A stretch of DNA of 64,000 nt, from the NCBI GenBank assembly GCA_015680685.1, contig MNCI01000135.1:213894-277893 (forward strand), given 5' to 3'. The notes beneath the pieces were generated by a model. It did not search any database and was not told the origin of the DNA. It worked only from the letters and a program-made list of their open reading frames with translations. Below, piece by piece: positions 23,301 through 35,300 of this stretch. The position numbers were made by a program, and so were the translations under genes. The stretch comes from Gnetum montanum (Eukaryota > Streptophyta > Gnetopsida > Gnetales > Gnetaceae). Numbering within the stretch: position 1 is the first letter of the stretch; the number at the start of each line of letters is the position of its first letter.

Positions 23301-26300
23301 CCTTTGTGTTGACTATGCTATCTACTGGAGGTTGACTATGCTCTCAGCTGGGGTCAAGCATAGTCTTAACACTTATTCAAATTTGTAGTCGAGATGTTGT
23401 AGTCCAAATTTGGCGATGTTTCATGCTCCACGGCTAGCTAGCACTCGTCTGGCAACACTCCACCATCAGCACACCACCCTGGCACCAACTCCCCTTCCTC
23501 AGACTGGTTCTACTCCTCAGGCCTTCCCAAGATAGGTCCTCGATTGCCCTGAGTTTGCACCCTTTCTCCTTGCTTGTGCCCTTGCCTCTGTTATACAATT
23601 CTTGGCGTTAGATTCACGATTGGCGCACCCTTGTGTCAAAGTGCAAGAACCACCCTTGGGTGTTACCTTGGTTATTGCCTCTGGAGGGAATCTTAGAAAA
23701 ACTACGGCAGATTGATAGGTGACCCATGCCACAAATGCTTGAGGAAAGTGAAATGCCCACAAGCTTGTGGGGGTACCCCTATTGAACAAAATATCGTTTC
23801 ACCAGAACTGCTGCCTCCCTCTAGACACCCTACAACCCAAACTTCCGAATGTGTCCATTGGCAGTCCTGGGGATGGCCCCACAAAAGAACTCCACCGCAT
23901 CCATTTGCACCCTCGTGACCGGCACCACAATCTCCCCTTCCGCAGCCACCCCCAATGTAGCAGCCAACGCTTGCATTGACACCTCAATTGTTCTTCCCTT
24001 GTACTGCATGGTATTTCCCACCTAGTTGTCATAAAATTGTTGCGTGGACGGGTTCGGTTCTTTTTCCAAGCATTTCAGCAGGTCCACCCACCCCCTTTGT
24101 TCGACCAATGCCCATAGCTCGGGCATGCCAGCGAATTCCATCCATGATGGCTCAAAGATTGGCCTTTGTTCCATGGCCTCAATGGCCTCTTTTCATAGTA
24201 ATCGTGCCTCTCGGACAACTATTGTGACCATAGGGAGCGGCTGCCCCTAAAAGATCACCGAATTCCTACATTTCCGTAGGACTCACAACATGGCAAGCTC
24301 GAAAGGATCCTTGTTGAAGTCCTCTGTGCGAAAGATATTAGCCGCCAACCACATAGCCCTTGAAAACCCACACCCAAATATAAAGTGATGTAGCGTTTCG
24401 GGCTCTGCGTGGCAAAGGGGACAAACGTCCCCCACCTGAAGCCCTCGCTCCCTTAATGTGGCCCTCACCGGTAGCACCCTATGCTTGAGGAGCCATCCAA
24501 AAGCCTTAATCTTCTCTAGAAGACGGCCTTTCTAGAGCTCCAACCAACTAGCCTCCTGTGGGTAAAGGAATTTGACTAGCTCCTTCAGGTCCTATCCAAC
24601 TAGGCTAAGTGGCTCCACCTTAGCTGCATGATGGCAAAGATTTTTTGGAGCTAGGAACTGTCCAGTTGCACCTCCCAATGATTAGATTTTTGTCGCAGTA
24701 GTTGCACCCACGGCGTGTCGCCCTCATTTTGGCCCAAATACGTGTTCAACAGGCGATGTAGGCCTAAGGTCATCTCATACCCAAATTGCAACATGCCAAT
24801 TGCCCCCATTGGCTTGGGCCATGCCATGACTGTCTAAGACACCAAATGTGCCTTTCTGCTCCCATTGCCACTTGACCACACAAACTCCCAAACAATGTTG
24901 TCAATTTTCTGCATCACCATAGCCGGTAGCTTTGCCATGGATGCCACAAATTGAGCAAACACCATCAGAATAGTGGTAGCTAGCATCATTTTCCCCTTCT
25001 GGAAGAGGAAATAGCCGATCCACAATGTGGTCTTTTGTTGGATCCGCTCAACCAATCCCTTCCAAGTCAGCTATCGGTTCCAATCAAATATGGGCATGCC
25101 CAAGTACGTGTCTTGTGCATGTCTTGGTAGAATGCCCAACACCTGAATTAGCTTGGCTTGCACTACACTACTCCATCCATGTTGATGAAGTATATGGCCA
25201 ACTGCCCTTTATTCACTTCGAGGCCCACCTTACGCTGCATCCTAGCCACCGCCCATAACAGGGCCGTTGCCTATGGCACTGCAGCCTTAGAGAAGATCAT
25301 CATATCGTTCACATAGTGGGTTGCCAAACAGTGCACCCCAGTGACATGGAGCCCCTGCATGCCTTTGGCAAGACAATAGCTTTTGAACAAATCCATGACG
25401 ATGGTCACCTTGTCTTAATCCATGCCTAGTCCCGGCGAATCCGCAAAGCTTCCTATCAATGTCAAATGAATAACAACCGCTTCGTTGCATTTGAATACAT
25501 AGGTCGATGAACTTGGCATCGAAATTGTTCACCCTCATAATCATCTTGAGCGTTGCCCAACACACAGTGTCATAAGCCTTGGTGATATCAAGCTTAAGGC
25601 ACATTCCCGAAAATCTAGGCATCTTAATTGAGTGTAGGATCTCCTACAATAGCAGCACCTGGTCCTGCCGATAATGACCCTTTATCAATCTAGCCTGATG
25701 CTCCCCAACTAACTTCACCATTAACGGTGCAACACGCCTGACCAACATCTTGGAAAAGACACGCAAAAGGGTATTACAAACCTTGATGGGCTGGAAATGT
25801 CTCGGTGATGACGGGTGAGGGACTTTGGGTAGTAGCACCACCCTTGAGCAGTTGATTTCTCTCATAACTTGTTGCTAGTGAAGCATGCTATTGAAAGTGT
25901 CTAGCAAATTGGGTCCTAAGATGTCCTCATACTCACGGAAGAATTTGATGGGCCACCCATTCAGCCCCGGAGCCTTGTTGAACTGCATCGATTTCATTGC
26001 CCTTAGTAACTCCTCCCACACAAAAGGGCGCAGCAAATTAAGGTTGTCAGCACGTGTAAGGACCCTTGGAATTGGCCAGATATAGGCTATGTGGCCTGCC
26101 ACCGCCATATCTCCCCCCAAAATGCTTGCAGGGCTTCCAACCCCCTTTCGCTGCTCTATGGCCCTCCCCCACCTATGCCCTCCAACAAGCTTTGGATTTT
26201 GTTTTTGTCGGTCCAATTGCTTTTGGCCATAACAAAGAAGCATGTGTGCTTGTCCCCTTCTCGTAACCACGTCACCCTCGAACGTTAGTGCCAGTAGCTT

Positions 26301-29300
26301 TCTTCCTCCTTGTCAAGCTCCTTGAGTTCCCGCAACAACTCCTGCTCTTCAGTGTCGTAGGTGGCCCTAGCTTCCTGAAACCATTGGATCTTCCACAATT
26401 CCTCTTGCACATGTGTCATGTACCCTTGGAAGCTATACTTGTCATTGGTTGTTTTGGTCTTGTTGTCAATTTTGAGGGTTTGTAGTCCATCTTTCAAGAA
26501 TTGTCAGGGCTCCTGCATTGCTGTATAATTCTACCATATATTAGTCACCAATGGTTTCAGCCAAGCTTTGTGCAACCAGGTCCTCTCGAACCTGAGTGGC
26601 TGAGGTTCCTGACCCTCCTTAGATCAGAGCTGGCAGAGGATGGACTGATGGTCAGAGGCCTGACGTTCTTTACCTTTAGCCTTGATGTCACTCACCCATA
26701 TCCAATCAATCCTTGATTGGACTTGATTCGGTCCCCTTCGTTGGTTGCGCCAAGTGTATTGACATCCCAAAGTTTCCAGGTCAACCAACTCATATTGGTG
26801 GAGGAAATCAACGCAATCCTTAGCCCCCAGGAGATTTGTGCAATCATTTCCTGTTTTCTCCCACAATAGTCTTTGATTGAAATCACCTAGCAACATCCAT
26901 CTGGCCATATTGGGGATTACCCTTGCCACCTGTCTGAGTTCTTGGACTCGAGCCTCCCAATGTTGTGCCCCATAAGCATTTGTGAGCTAGAGATCCACTT
27001 GTCACACGCAATTAGTCTGCTCTAGTCCAAATCTTCTACGAATTTGACCAGGATTTTAGCCAAAATGGCCAACCCTCCCATGCGGTCCCTACTAGGCACC
27101 AAGTGTGCAATCTAGCCCTCCCAGCACAACAGTTGCCGTTCGGATGCTTGGACCTTTGTTTCCTGTAAAAAGACCAAATCACATCCTGCCTCCCTAACTA
27201 GCATTCGCAGGGTATTTCTTTTGTACGGGGTACCTTGGCCCTGACAAGTCCAGGAGAGGATCTTCATGGAGAGATAGACACTTGTCTATGGTATACCTCC
27301 CGCAGCATTTGCTGCACCCCCAAATCAATATCCAACTGTGTGGATTTCATGCATGTTGTTGTTTTATTTAGTTACCCAACCTTGTGCTCCAATGGAAACA
27401 CAGGCACACCCATTGAGCTTGCTACCTACCTTGCCGGTAGGTCCTTCATTTTTGCTCTCAAAGACCCACGTCCCACTATTATCCATTCCTCCAATGGGGG
27501 CAACTCCATCTTTGAAGCCATCAACTCATCCATCTGTTTGGCCAGTGGAGTTTGGGGAGAACCTTGGGTTTCCCCATCTCCCCTAGGCCCCCTATGGCAA
27601 ATGACCCTTTAGTCCTGCCCCCCACTAGCAAAGGGTCCTCCGCTCCTTCCTCTACACGTGGTAATTTATTACCCTTCATCAGTCCCTATCCATCGCCCTT
27701 TGTTGTGGGCTGTGGGTGTTGGGGCCCCTTGCTCCATTTGACGATGGCCCCTGCTTCCAAATCTGACCCTTCCAACCCACAAGGCTCTAGCCCTGAGTAT
27801 TTTCAATCAACCCGTAGTGGCATTCTGACATGGGATGCCCTTTCCCATAGGTCTTTTAGATTGGTGCTTCCTCCTTGCGAATTGCTGGCAAGTTTTCAAA
27901 TTTGACCTTGATCTGTTCTTCTTCCATTGCCATGTCTAGCATGACCTTAGTAACCCGATCCTCCAACCTCAATGACCGCCAAATGTAGAAACGGGCATAG
28001 CCCATTTGATCCATGTAGGCCGTAAAGGCATCAAACTTGATGAACTCTCCAAAGAGTCCCACTAGGAATTTTAGAAACCTTGTTTCCTAGTATTCAAGTG
28101 GCAAGTCCATTAGCTGAATCCAAACCAGCACATGGTTGAATAGACTCTTATCTCTATGCACTCTCGGTTTCCAAGGAGCCAAGGCCAATCCTTGGGCTCC
28201 ATAGAACCATGGCCCCCCTAATAGAATCCTATCCTACTCTTCCATCATTTGAAAACTAAAAAGCAATTGGTCATCCGCCAGGCTTCGAACACGAACATCC
28301 TCCACCGCCTAGGTCATGCAGACCTACTTTCGAATTAGTTCCATGCACGGCCGTACTCCTTCGAAAACAAATTTGCCAAGGAGACTTTGCTCTAGCACCT
28401 GTATGGTCTCTTTGGACGGGTGCCCAACCCTAAGCCACATGATGGCCCCATCCTTGGAATAGGCATCAAATTTGGCACTACCACATTCCTTTGGGGGCTC
28501 CCTAACCCTTGTGTCCTGTTCATCAATATCCGCCTCCACCTCGCCACAGTTGGCAAACTCTCTACCCCCTTGGCCCTGCATGGGCTTGTTCTCGGCCCCT
28601 CCAGCCCTCCCCAATGGCTGCTCCCACGACACCCATGGATGTTCCTGTTGACCCTACATTCTCTCCTGCTCCTACGTTTGCTCTTGCTCCCACTACCATT
28701 TTTCAACAAACTTGCTCATAAATGTCTTAACTGTAAAAACAACAAAAAAGTTTAACTTTATTACTAATCACGATATTAAAGAATCTTGGTTTGATTACCA
28801 TGAAGATTTTGATTACAGGACAATGAACATTGAACACTCAAGGGATGAGACTTTAGAACCTAATCTCTTTGCTCTTGAGGACCAATGTTCACACTTGTCC
28901 CATAAAGTAGATGACATGTTTGATCAAACATTTTATTGTCATACCATTAGGATTAATACTTCTAGTCTACATAAGGAATTTGAAGTTGTTGCAGAAAAAT
29001 TTAAAAATCTCAAAAAAAGAATTCAAACAACTCCTTGTTTATGAAATAAATAAATGTATAGCCATTCAAAAACAAATAGATCAGCAAAATGATTTGCTAG
29101 ATCAATTAAGACATAGATTAGTGGTTGAAACTACTAGAGAACAAACTCCCTCTAGACAAGACAAAGAAGAATCCCAAATAGAACTTGAATACACATGGAA
29201 CCCAACTTGTGATCTATTTGTTGGATCTTCTTCTGAACTGCAACCAAAATTAACTAAACTAACCAAACTAAGGCTATCCTTAGGCAGGCCAGGATCCAGC

Positions 29301-32300
29301 AATTAAAAGGGTTCCTATCTAGAGCCACTTCCAAACTCAAACAGTTAGAACAAGAAGAAGCATATCAACAAGCTCAGTATGAACATGAAATTAATGCTTA
29401 TGTCCAACAAAATGAGGATTCTCCTTACACTATATTTATGTGCAATACAACAATCCTGCCCATTTGCATGTTAACTATAAAGATTCCTCACTTTGAACCT
29501 TATCCTATTGATGTTCTAATTGATTCAAGAGCTGAAACAAGCTTAGCTAGGTTTTCTATTATACTAGAAGACCTTAGGATTTGAAATAGGTTATCTTTAC
29601 AATTTAATCATAGTAGACCAAAGTCAGAGTTTCACGCTAATGTTCCTTTCTTGATAGGAAATAAAATAGTCCAGATTAAAGTTTTGCATTGTGAATTAGC
29701 TGAATATGACATGTTGATAGGTACAAATAGTCTAGATCTAATAGGTCCCTACTCCATTAACACTAACCATATTACCCTAGGATCTATAAGTTGATGTGGT
29801 AGAGCTAAAAAGTGAGCTTATTATGAAGACAAGTTTTGGTTCTATGAACCCGCTCTTTGAAATAGTTGACATGGTAGAATGACAAAGAGTTGGTTAGGGA
29901 GGCTGAATTTTGTCTCTACATACACTACTCCTCTCCTAATGCTGACTTGGTAGAGCCAATTTTTGCACCCTTTATAGAACTAGATTTCTTGGCTCTACGA
30001 ACCCACATCACATGATAGCCTACATGGCAAAGCTAATTTTAACCTTTTCCTTTTGCTTTAATCCCATGAAGCTAAACTAAGTAGAATCAATTTGTAGATC
30101 CATTTTTAAGCACTATGAGCTGATCTGTCAAGTGTACTTAATGAGCCCCTTTTCAGAGTTAGGTTGAGCCCTTTTTCTTGAAACAAGGATTTCTATAAGT
30201 GCTTAACTGTTCATCCAAATGCCCGTTGAGACACAACTGATCCTTAAGCTTTGTGATTCTATTTTGATAATCTTAACATGGTTAGCAGAGCACAAGTTTG
30301 AGGCAATTTAGCTTATGTAAGCTCTATCTTTGATGGCTAGCTCAGTTGCGGTGCTAATTTTACTTTGATACCCTAGCTCTTCAAACTGTCTAAAAATTCT
30401 ATGAGCTTTGTTATGTTGCAAAAACTTGAAATTCGTTCCTGTGCTCACATATGCTCTTCCAACCCATGAGCTCTCAATGTCTTGAAACTTTATTCATATC
30501 ATAGCTTTCACCAAATCTTAGCTTTAAAACAAATCTTAGCTTTAAAATTTTGAAACTCATAATCGTGATTAGGCATAAGCTTTTCATTCCTTTAAAGCCC
30601 TGAATTATTCTAGAATAGAGTTCCATTCTTATATAGGGTTGTATTAAATCAAAGAGTCGTTTGCAATTCATATACTTTAGCTCAACTATCTTAAGCCCTG
30701 CTCCATGAAATGGCTAAAATGCAACAACACCTTCGTTATGTTCATTGCTTCTGAATCAAATGATTTGGCATCAGATAAGGAAAGAGAATCAATTGGTTTT
30801 TCAAAGACTTGATTTGTGTCCTCATGGGCTGGACATTATTCAAGGCAATTAACATCTCTAATGACATAGAGATGTTTTGTGACACAATAGTTGCAACTAT
30901 GCTTACCACATGACTAGGAAAGATCACATGAGATCTGTTTGTAATGTGTCTTCCCAATCACATCTTTCTTTCCGATTTCAAGGTGAAGGCCTTAGAAGAC
31001 TAACATGACATCAATGGCACTCAACTAGGCTCTTCCCATGATGACAAGAAAGCTGTCTCCCACCTTGTTCTCCGATTTAATCACCAAGAAGTCTGTAGGA
31101 TATGACCATCATGGAAATGTTGTTATTACATTATTTACCTGTCCCACAAGATATGTTTAGGATTGGTTTAGCAGCTCCAACCTAATGTTAGTACTCTTAG
31201 AGAGGGGAGACCCCAATCAAGGTACTGCTGCAATGAAATGATGTTGACTCCCAAATTAGAGTCACAAAGAGTGAGACAATGATCTTTCTCACCAGTCTGA
31301 ATCTCCGTCATGAATTGCCAGGATTTGATTTCTTTATAGGTGGATGACCTCTTTTTACCACCCATTTGGTTGCCTTAGACATGGTAATGGTTATGACACT
31401 ACTGCCATCAAGTGCCATCATAATTGACTTGCCAGATGTTGTTAAGGAACTTCTCTCGAAGGTGAGTGTTTCATTCTAACAACATTCAAGGAATGGTATT
31501 GGGACCTCCTTAATGTGGACTCTTGTTCTACTTGAAGTATTATCATGTCTACAAGATGAAGAGGATGGAGTGGACCTAGTTCCATGGTGCTCATGTCTGC
31601 AGTTATGGTAAAATTTTCTATCATGGGATCTTAAATTTACCCCTACAACCAAATCAACAGGAGATTGGTACTATTGCCCCATTGTGTAAGTAGAAGTAGG
31701 ATCAATACCATAGGCAATATTACAAAATTTGGCTTGCCTTGGTTGCAGTTTACTAGGAATTTTGCCTTGCATGGGGCTAGGAAGTAGAAGCTGATGTTGA
31801 TATTGTTGGGGAGCTTGAAAGGTAGGATTTCTTGATGTAGGTTGGTACTAATGAGGGGTTTTCTATGGAAGTGAATAAGTACATGCCTAGGCACCTTGAG
31901 AATAGGGATTGGACGAAACTGTCATTTGTTGTTGCATTGGAGTTGGAGAATTTCATGGAGTAGCACCCCAAGGATTTAGAGTTTGCCACTATTGGTACTG
32001 TTGCAGGGGTTGCAAGTACACACCTCGAAGATAGTATGCTTGGCCCAAGTATGGAGTCCTCCTTGTCTACCTCTTGACAAACTAGGGATTGAAAGGCATC
32101 CCACCTTGTTCCATTTCACCAATCATGTGGGCCATGACTAGGTAGCACTATCTGTTATGAGGATTTGTGCAATGCTCACATGCGATCCTTATCACTGAAG
32201 GATGAGGAAGCCTCATTTGAATCTTCTCTTACACTCTTGAAATGCAAGAGCTTTTCCTTACCCTTGCCACTATACTTCTTTCTACATCTAGGTGGTACAA

Positions 32301-35300
32301 TTGCTTTAGCTATAGCTTCGAATATCCTACCCTCATTGTCCTTAAGGTAGTTGTCATCTTTTCACCCATTACATCCCAAACTTGGTCCACCGAGTGGCCC
32401 AAGTCTATTAAGGCCTTGTTGGTTCTGACTTGGTCTTGCACCAAGACCTCAACAATAGTAGGAAGTTTAGTTGTACCTTCAATGAATTTGACCTCCTTTG
32501 TACGCATGGGATCATGATTGTACTCCTTTGATGATTGTCGTTTCTACCATTCACCTTACACACTAGCTATGGTGTCTAGGAGTGCTTTGATTTGGGCCAT
32601 GGACTTTTTGTGTACCTGGCCCATTGTATGCATGCTCACTTGCTCCCTTGTTTCCTACCTTGGGCCTTCCATGAGATGCATCAACTATTCTCCTTGGCTA
32701 AAGTCATGGTTTGGACAGCAATGAGCAATTTTCAAGTATCTTTTCCGAGGAATGTCTAGTGATTCACAGGCTCCTTGTCTCCATCCAACCATTTTCTTCT
32801 AGATGTTTGAAATGCAAGCATAGGTTTGGAATTTGGTGTAGAAAATTTTTACCACATCTATCCATTTTTGAATTAATTTATATGGCAAGGATTTATACCA
32901 AGTTTCTTCTTACTCAATAAAGGCATGGGGAAACAATCACAACTTTTGCCAATCATTAATGATCCCTTGCATATAGCAAGCATTATCAAATGCTTACATG
33001 TGAAGTTGGGGATCATTGTTGGTATACCTTGTCATGGCCTCTTGAGTTGCCGCAATTGTAGGCTCATGTGCAGGTGTATGTGAGCTACAATTGATCCACA
33101 CTTGGAGTGTGGAAAGACATCTGGTACCGCCAGGTGGAGCTAGGTGCGATGCATGTGAGGGGACTATAGTTGGGTTCACCCAGATGTAGTGCATGCACAT
33201 CTAGAGGAAGACAGGTGCGACGCATGTGAGGGGGCTACAACTAGGTTCGCCCAGATGTAGCGCATGCATATCCGTTATTGCCAGTTGGGGCGAAACAGAT
33301 AGAAAACTGAACTGGCAAAGGGGTTACGTGCATACTCTTTGGAGATGCAAGTGATGTGTTTGTAACGCCAGTTACGGGAGTGCATTGGCAAGGTTGGGTA
33401 TGCTCGTGCCTATAAAAGCAAGAGGTGATGCTCACATTGGGGTAACCTCCTATGCGTATTGTAACATATTCCTTTGAGAGTAAAGGTTGGGAGTTTTCCT
33501 GTAAGTGTGTTTTTGTTGAGCTTGAGTATCATTGTGCATTCGTTGCGAGTAGTTGGCTAAGGTGGGCACTTAGCGCTATCACCTGGTGAAAGAAATTTCT
33601 GTTGCGATTCACCCGGTGACAGTTGGTATCGAAGCAAGGATGTTTGTGATGGAGGACCTTGCTAAGCATGTCGCTGTTTTGGAAACATTGATTGGAGCCC
33701 CTGCTCCTAATGCTCGATCCCTTGTGGACCAGGCGGTTTTGCACCATAGGGAGATTAACGAATTGCAGCAAAACAATGATGTTGTGCNAGTTCTGCACCA
33801 TAGGGAGATTAACGAATTGCAGCAAAACAATGATGTTGTGCAAAGTGAACTTGAATCTCATGTTGGCGAGATCGAAAGCGTAAAGGTATGTTTGTCATCC
33901 CTTGAAGATGACCTTGCATTACTAAAGAAGATCGTTGCAGGATCTTCAAATGCTAGCGGGAACTCGAACACCTCCAAATTGAAAATGCTAGAGCCGAAAC
34001 AGTTTGAAGGAAGCCGGAACGCAAAGGAGCTGAAAAACTTCCTGTGGGACATGGAGCAATACTTTTGTGTTGCTTATGTTCTTGAGGACCAGAGGGTTAC
34101 GATAATGAGCATGTATCTTGTGGAAGGTGCAAAGCCCTAGTGGAGGATGTGGCTGGAGAACGATGTGAGTGTCGGCCGCCCTCAAATCATGTGGGAGGCG
34201 CTAAGAAAGGAGCTGAAGGATCAGTTCCTTCCTTTGAATGTCGCATGGGTGGCACAGGAGTCCCTCAGAAATTTGAGACACACCACTACCTTGCGCAAAT
34301 ACGTCAAGGGATTCAGTTCCTTGATACTAGACATCAAAAATATGTCTAACGAGGATAAGCTGTTTAACTTCCTTTCAGGGTTGCAGCTGTGAGCTCAGGC
34401 AAAGTTGAGAAGGCAGAACGTGAAAGATTTGCCAATGGCCATAGCCGTTGCAGATGGCTTGGTCGATTTCAAATGGGGCAATTCCAGATCCAATTCAAAG
34501 CGGAAGAAGCCCTAGGACGAGGGTAAGAAGGGAGGAAAACAATATCCCCCAAAGAAAAGAAGGAGGAGGGGGCGCCCTCCAAATCTGCCCACAAGATCTA
34601 CTGCTCGAGCCCAGATTCGGTGCAGGGAGGATCTGGGCACTTGTTTGCTTTGCGTGCGTGGCACCAGCCCATCGAAGAATATTTCCGCGTCCTACAACCC
34701 TCGTGCAGAAGACAAAATGACCTCGCCAGCAGCTTGGGACCCCAAACACTTGACAATCGAAGATTCCATGACGGTTACCTCTCTCCCCCGAAAGTAAGTC
34801 CGATCATTGTGCCAGTTAGAGAAGAACGCATCATCTGCAAGGTCTGGGTTACCAACTACCCGCTGCAAGGGGCCATTCTAGCCGCATTGTTCCACCATTT
34901 GCCAGAGTTCTTCCTCCACCTGGAACGCGGCGTAGTCAGGTTTGAATGTCGGTGTCACCCATCGCCGCCTTGATCTTGTTCCACGTGTGAAGTGCCTGGG
35001 AAACCACCAGCGGGGGTGGGGGAAGCTTGATCTGTTGGAAAACAGTGCAGTTTCTTGTCTTCCACGCTACCCATAAACGTAACGTGGCCCGAGAGTCGCT
35101 GATGAGGTGCATTGGGGGGGTCACACCAGCTGAGTGCCACGTGGCGTGCATGTCTACGCAATCTGAGATGAAATGTCGAACTGTTTTTGGCACAGCGCCG
35201 CACAGGGGGCAGGTGTCGTTCACATTAAGGCCACGTTTGTTCAGAAGCGTGCAAACTGGTAACGCGTCATTTTGCAGTAACCACAGGAACATTTTGATCT

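Larger units (their letters stand above)
16850..23423 (-). mobile_element. Ty3/gypsy element T1, complete ends, gag-protease only
   Basis: Two LTRs (16850-18374 and 22018-23423) face the same way; a 5-bp duplication TGCTC (16845-16849 and 23424-23428) flanks them. On the - strand: 5' LTR, primer site, gag, protease, polypurine tract, 3' LTR. The 3.64-kb interior holds no reverse transcriptase, RNase H or integrase, so I infer a non-autonomous element that used enzymes from a partner. It resembles the Tat/Ogre side of gypsy by its protease (GRPWL..LRAVSS) and gag. A related copy, T2, starts at 60741. Confidence 0.88.
16213..28712 (-). mobile_element. LINE-1: ~5.9-kb non-LTR retrotransposon, split by gypsy element T1
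   Basis: On the - strand: ORF1 (28698 to 27856), ORF2 start at 27267 with endonuclease, reverse transcriptase, zinc-binding module and an extra C-terminal domain, then coiled coil and 3' end at 16213. A 16-bp target duplication TGCTCATAAATGTCTT flanks it exactly (16197-16212 and 28713-28728) and lies in caulimovirid coding. Removing T1 (6,574 bp plus its 5-bp duplication) leaves 5,921 bp. The 3' end reads CCAGAAAAACA, a decayed A tail. All frames carry stops, and the polymerase motif is changed, so it is dead. Confidence 0.87.
33079..34545 (+). mobile_element. Gypsy element D: 5' LTR, primer site and gag, truncated
   Basis: About 540 bp of LTR-like sequence ends at 33621 (GGTGACA), followed after two bases by primer site TGGTATCGAAGC (33624-33635) and a gag frame from 33640. 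The gag stops being recognisable at about 34545, where LINE-2 begins; no D sequence was found on the far side of LINE-2. The LTR start is approximate (TG candidates 33075-33110). A different gypsy lineage from A, B and T1, on the opposite strand. Confidence 0.7.

Noticed and set aside
34560-34980. 117-residue + strand frame ending at 34973
   Set aside because: It is opposite to the LINE-2 C-terminal coding, which matches LINE-1 on the - strand, so the + frame is a shadow.
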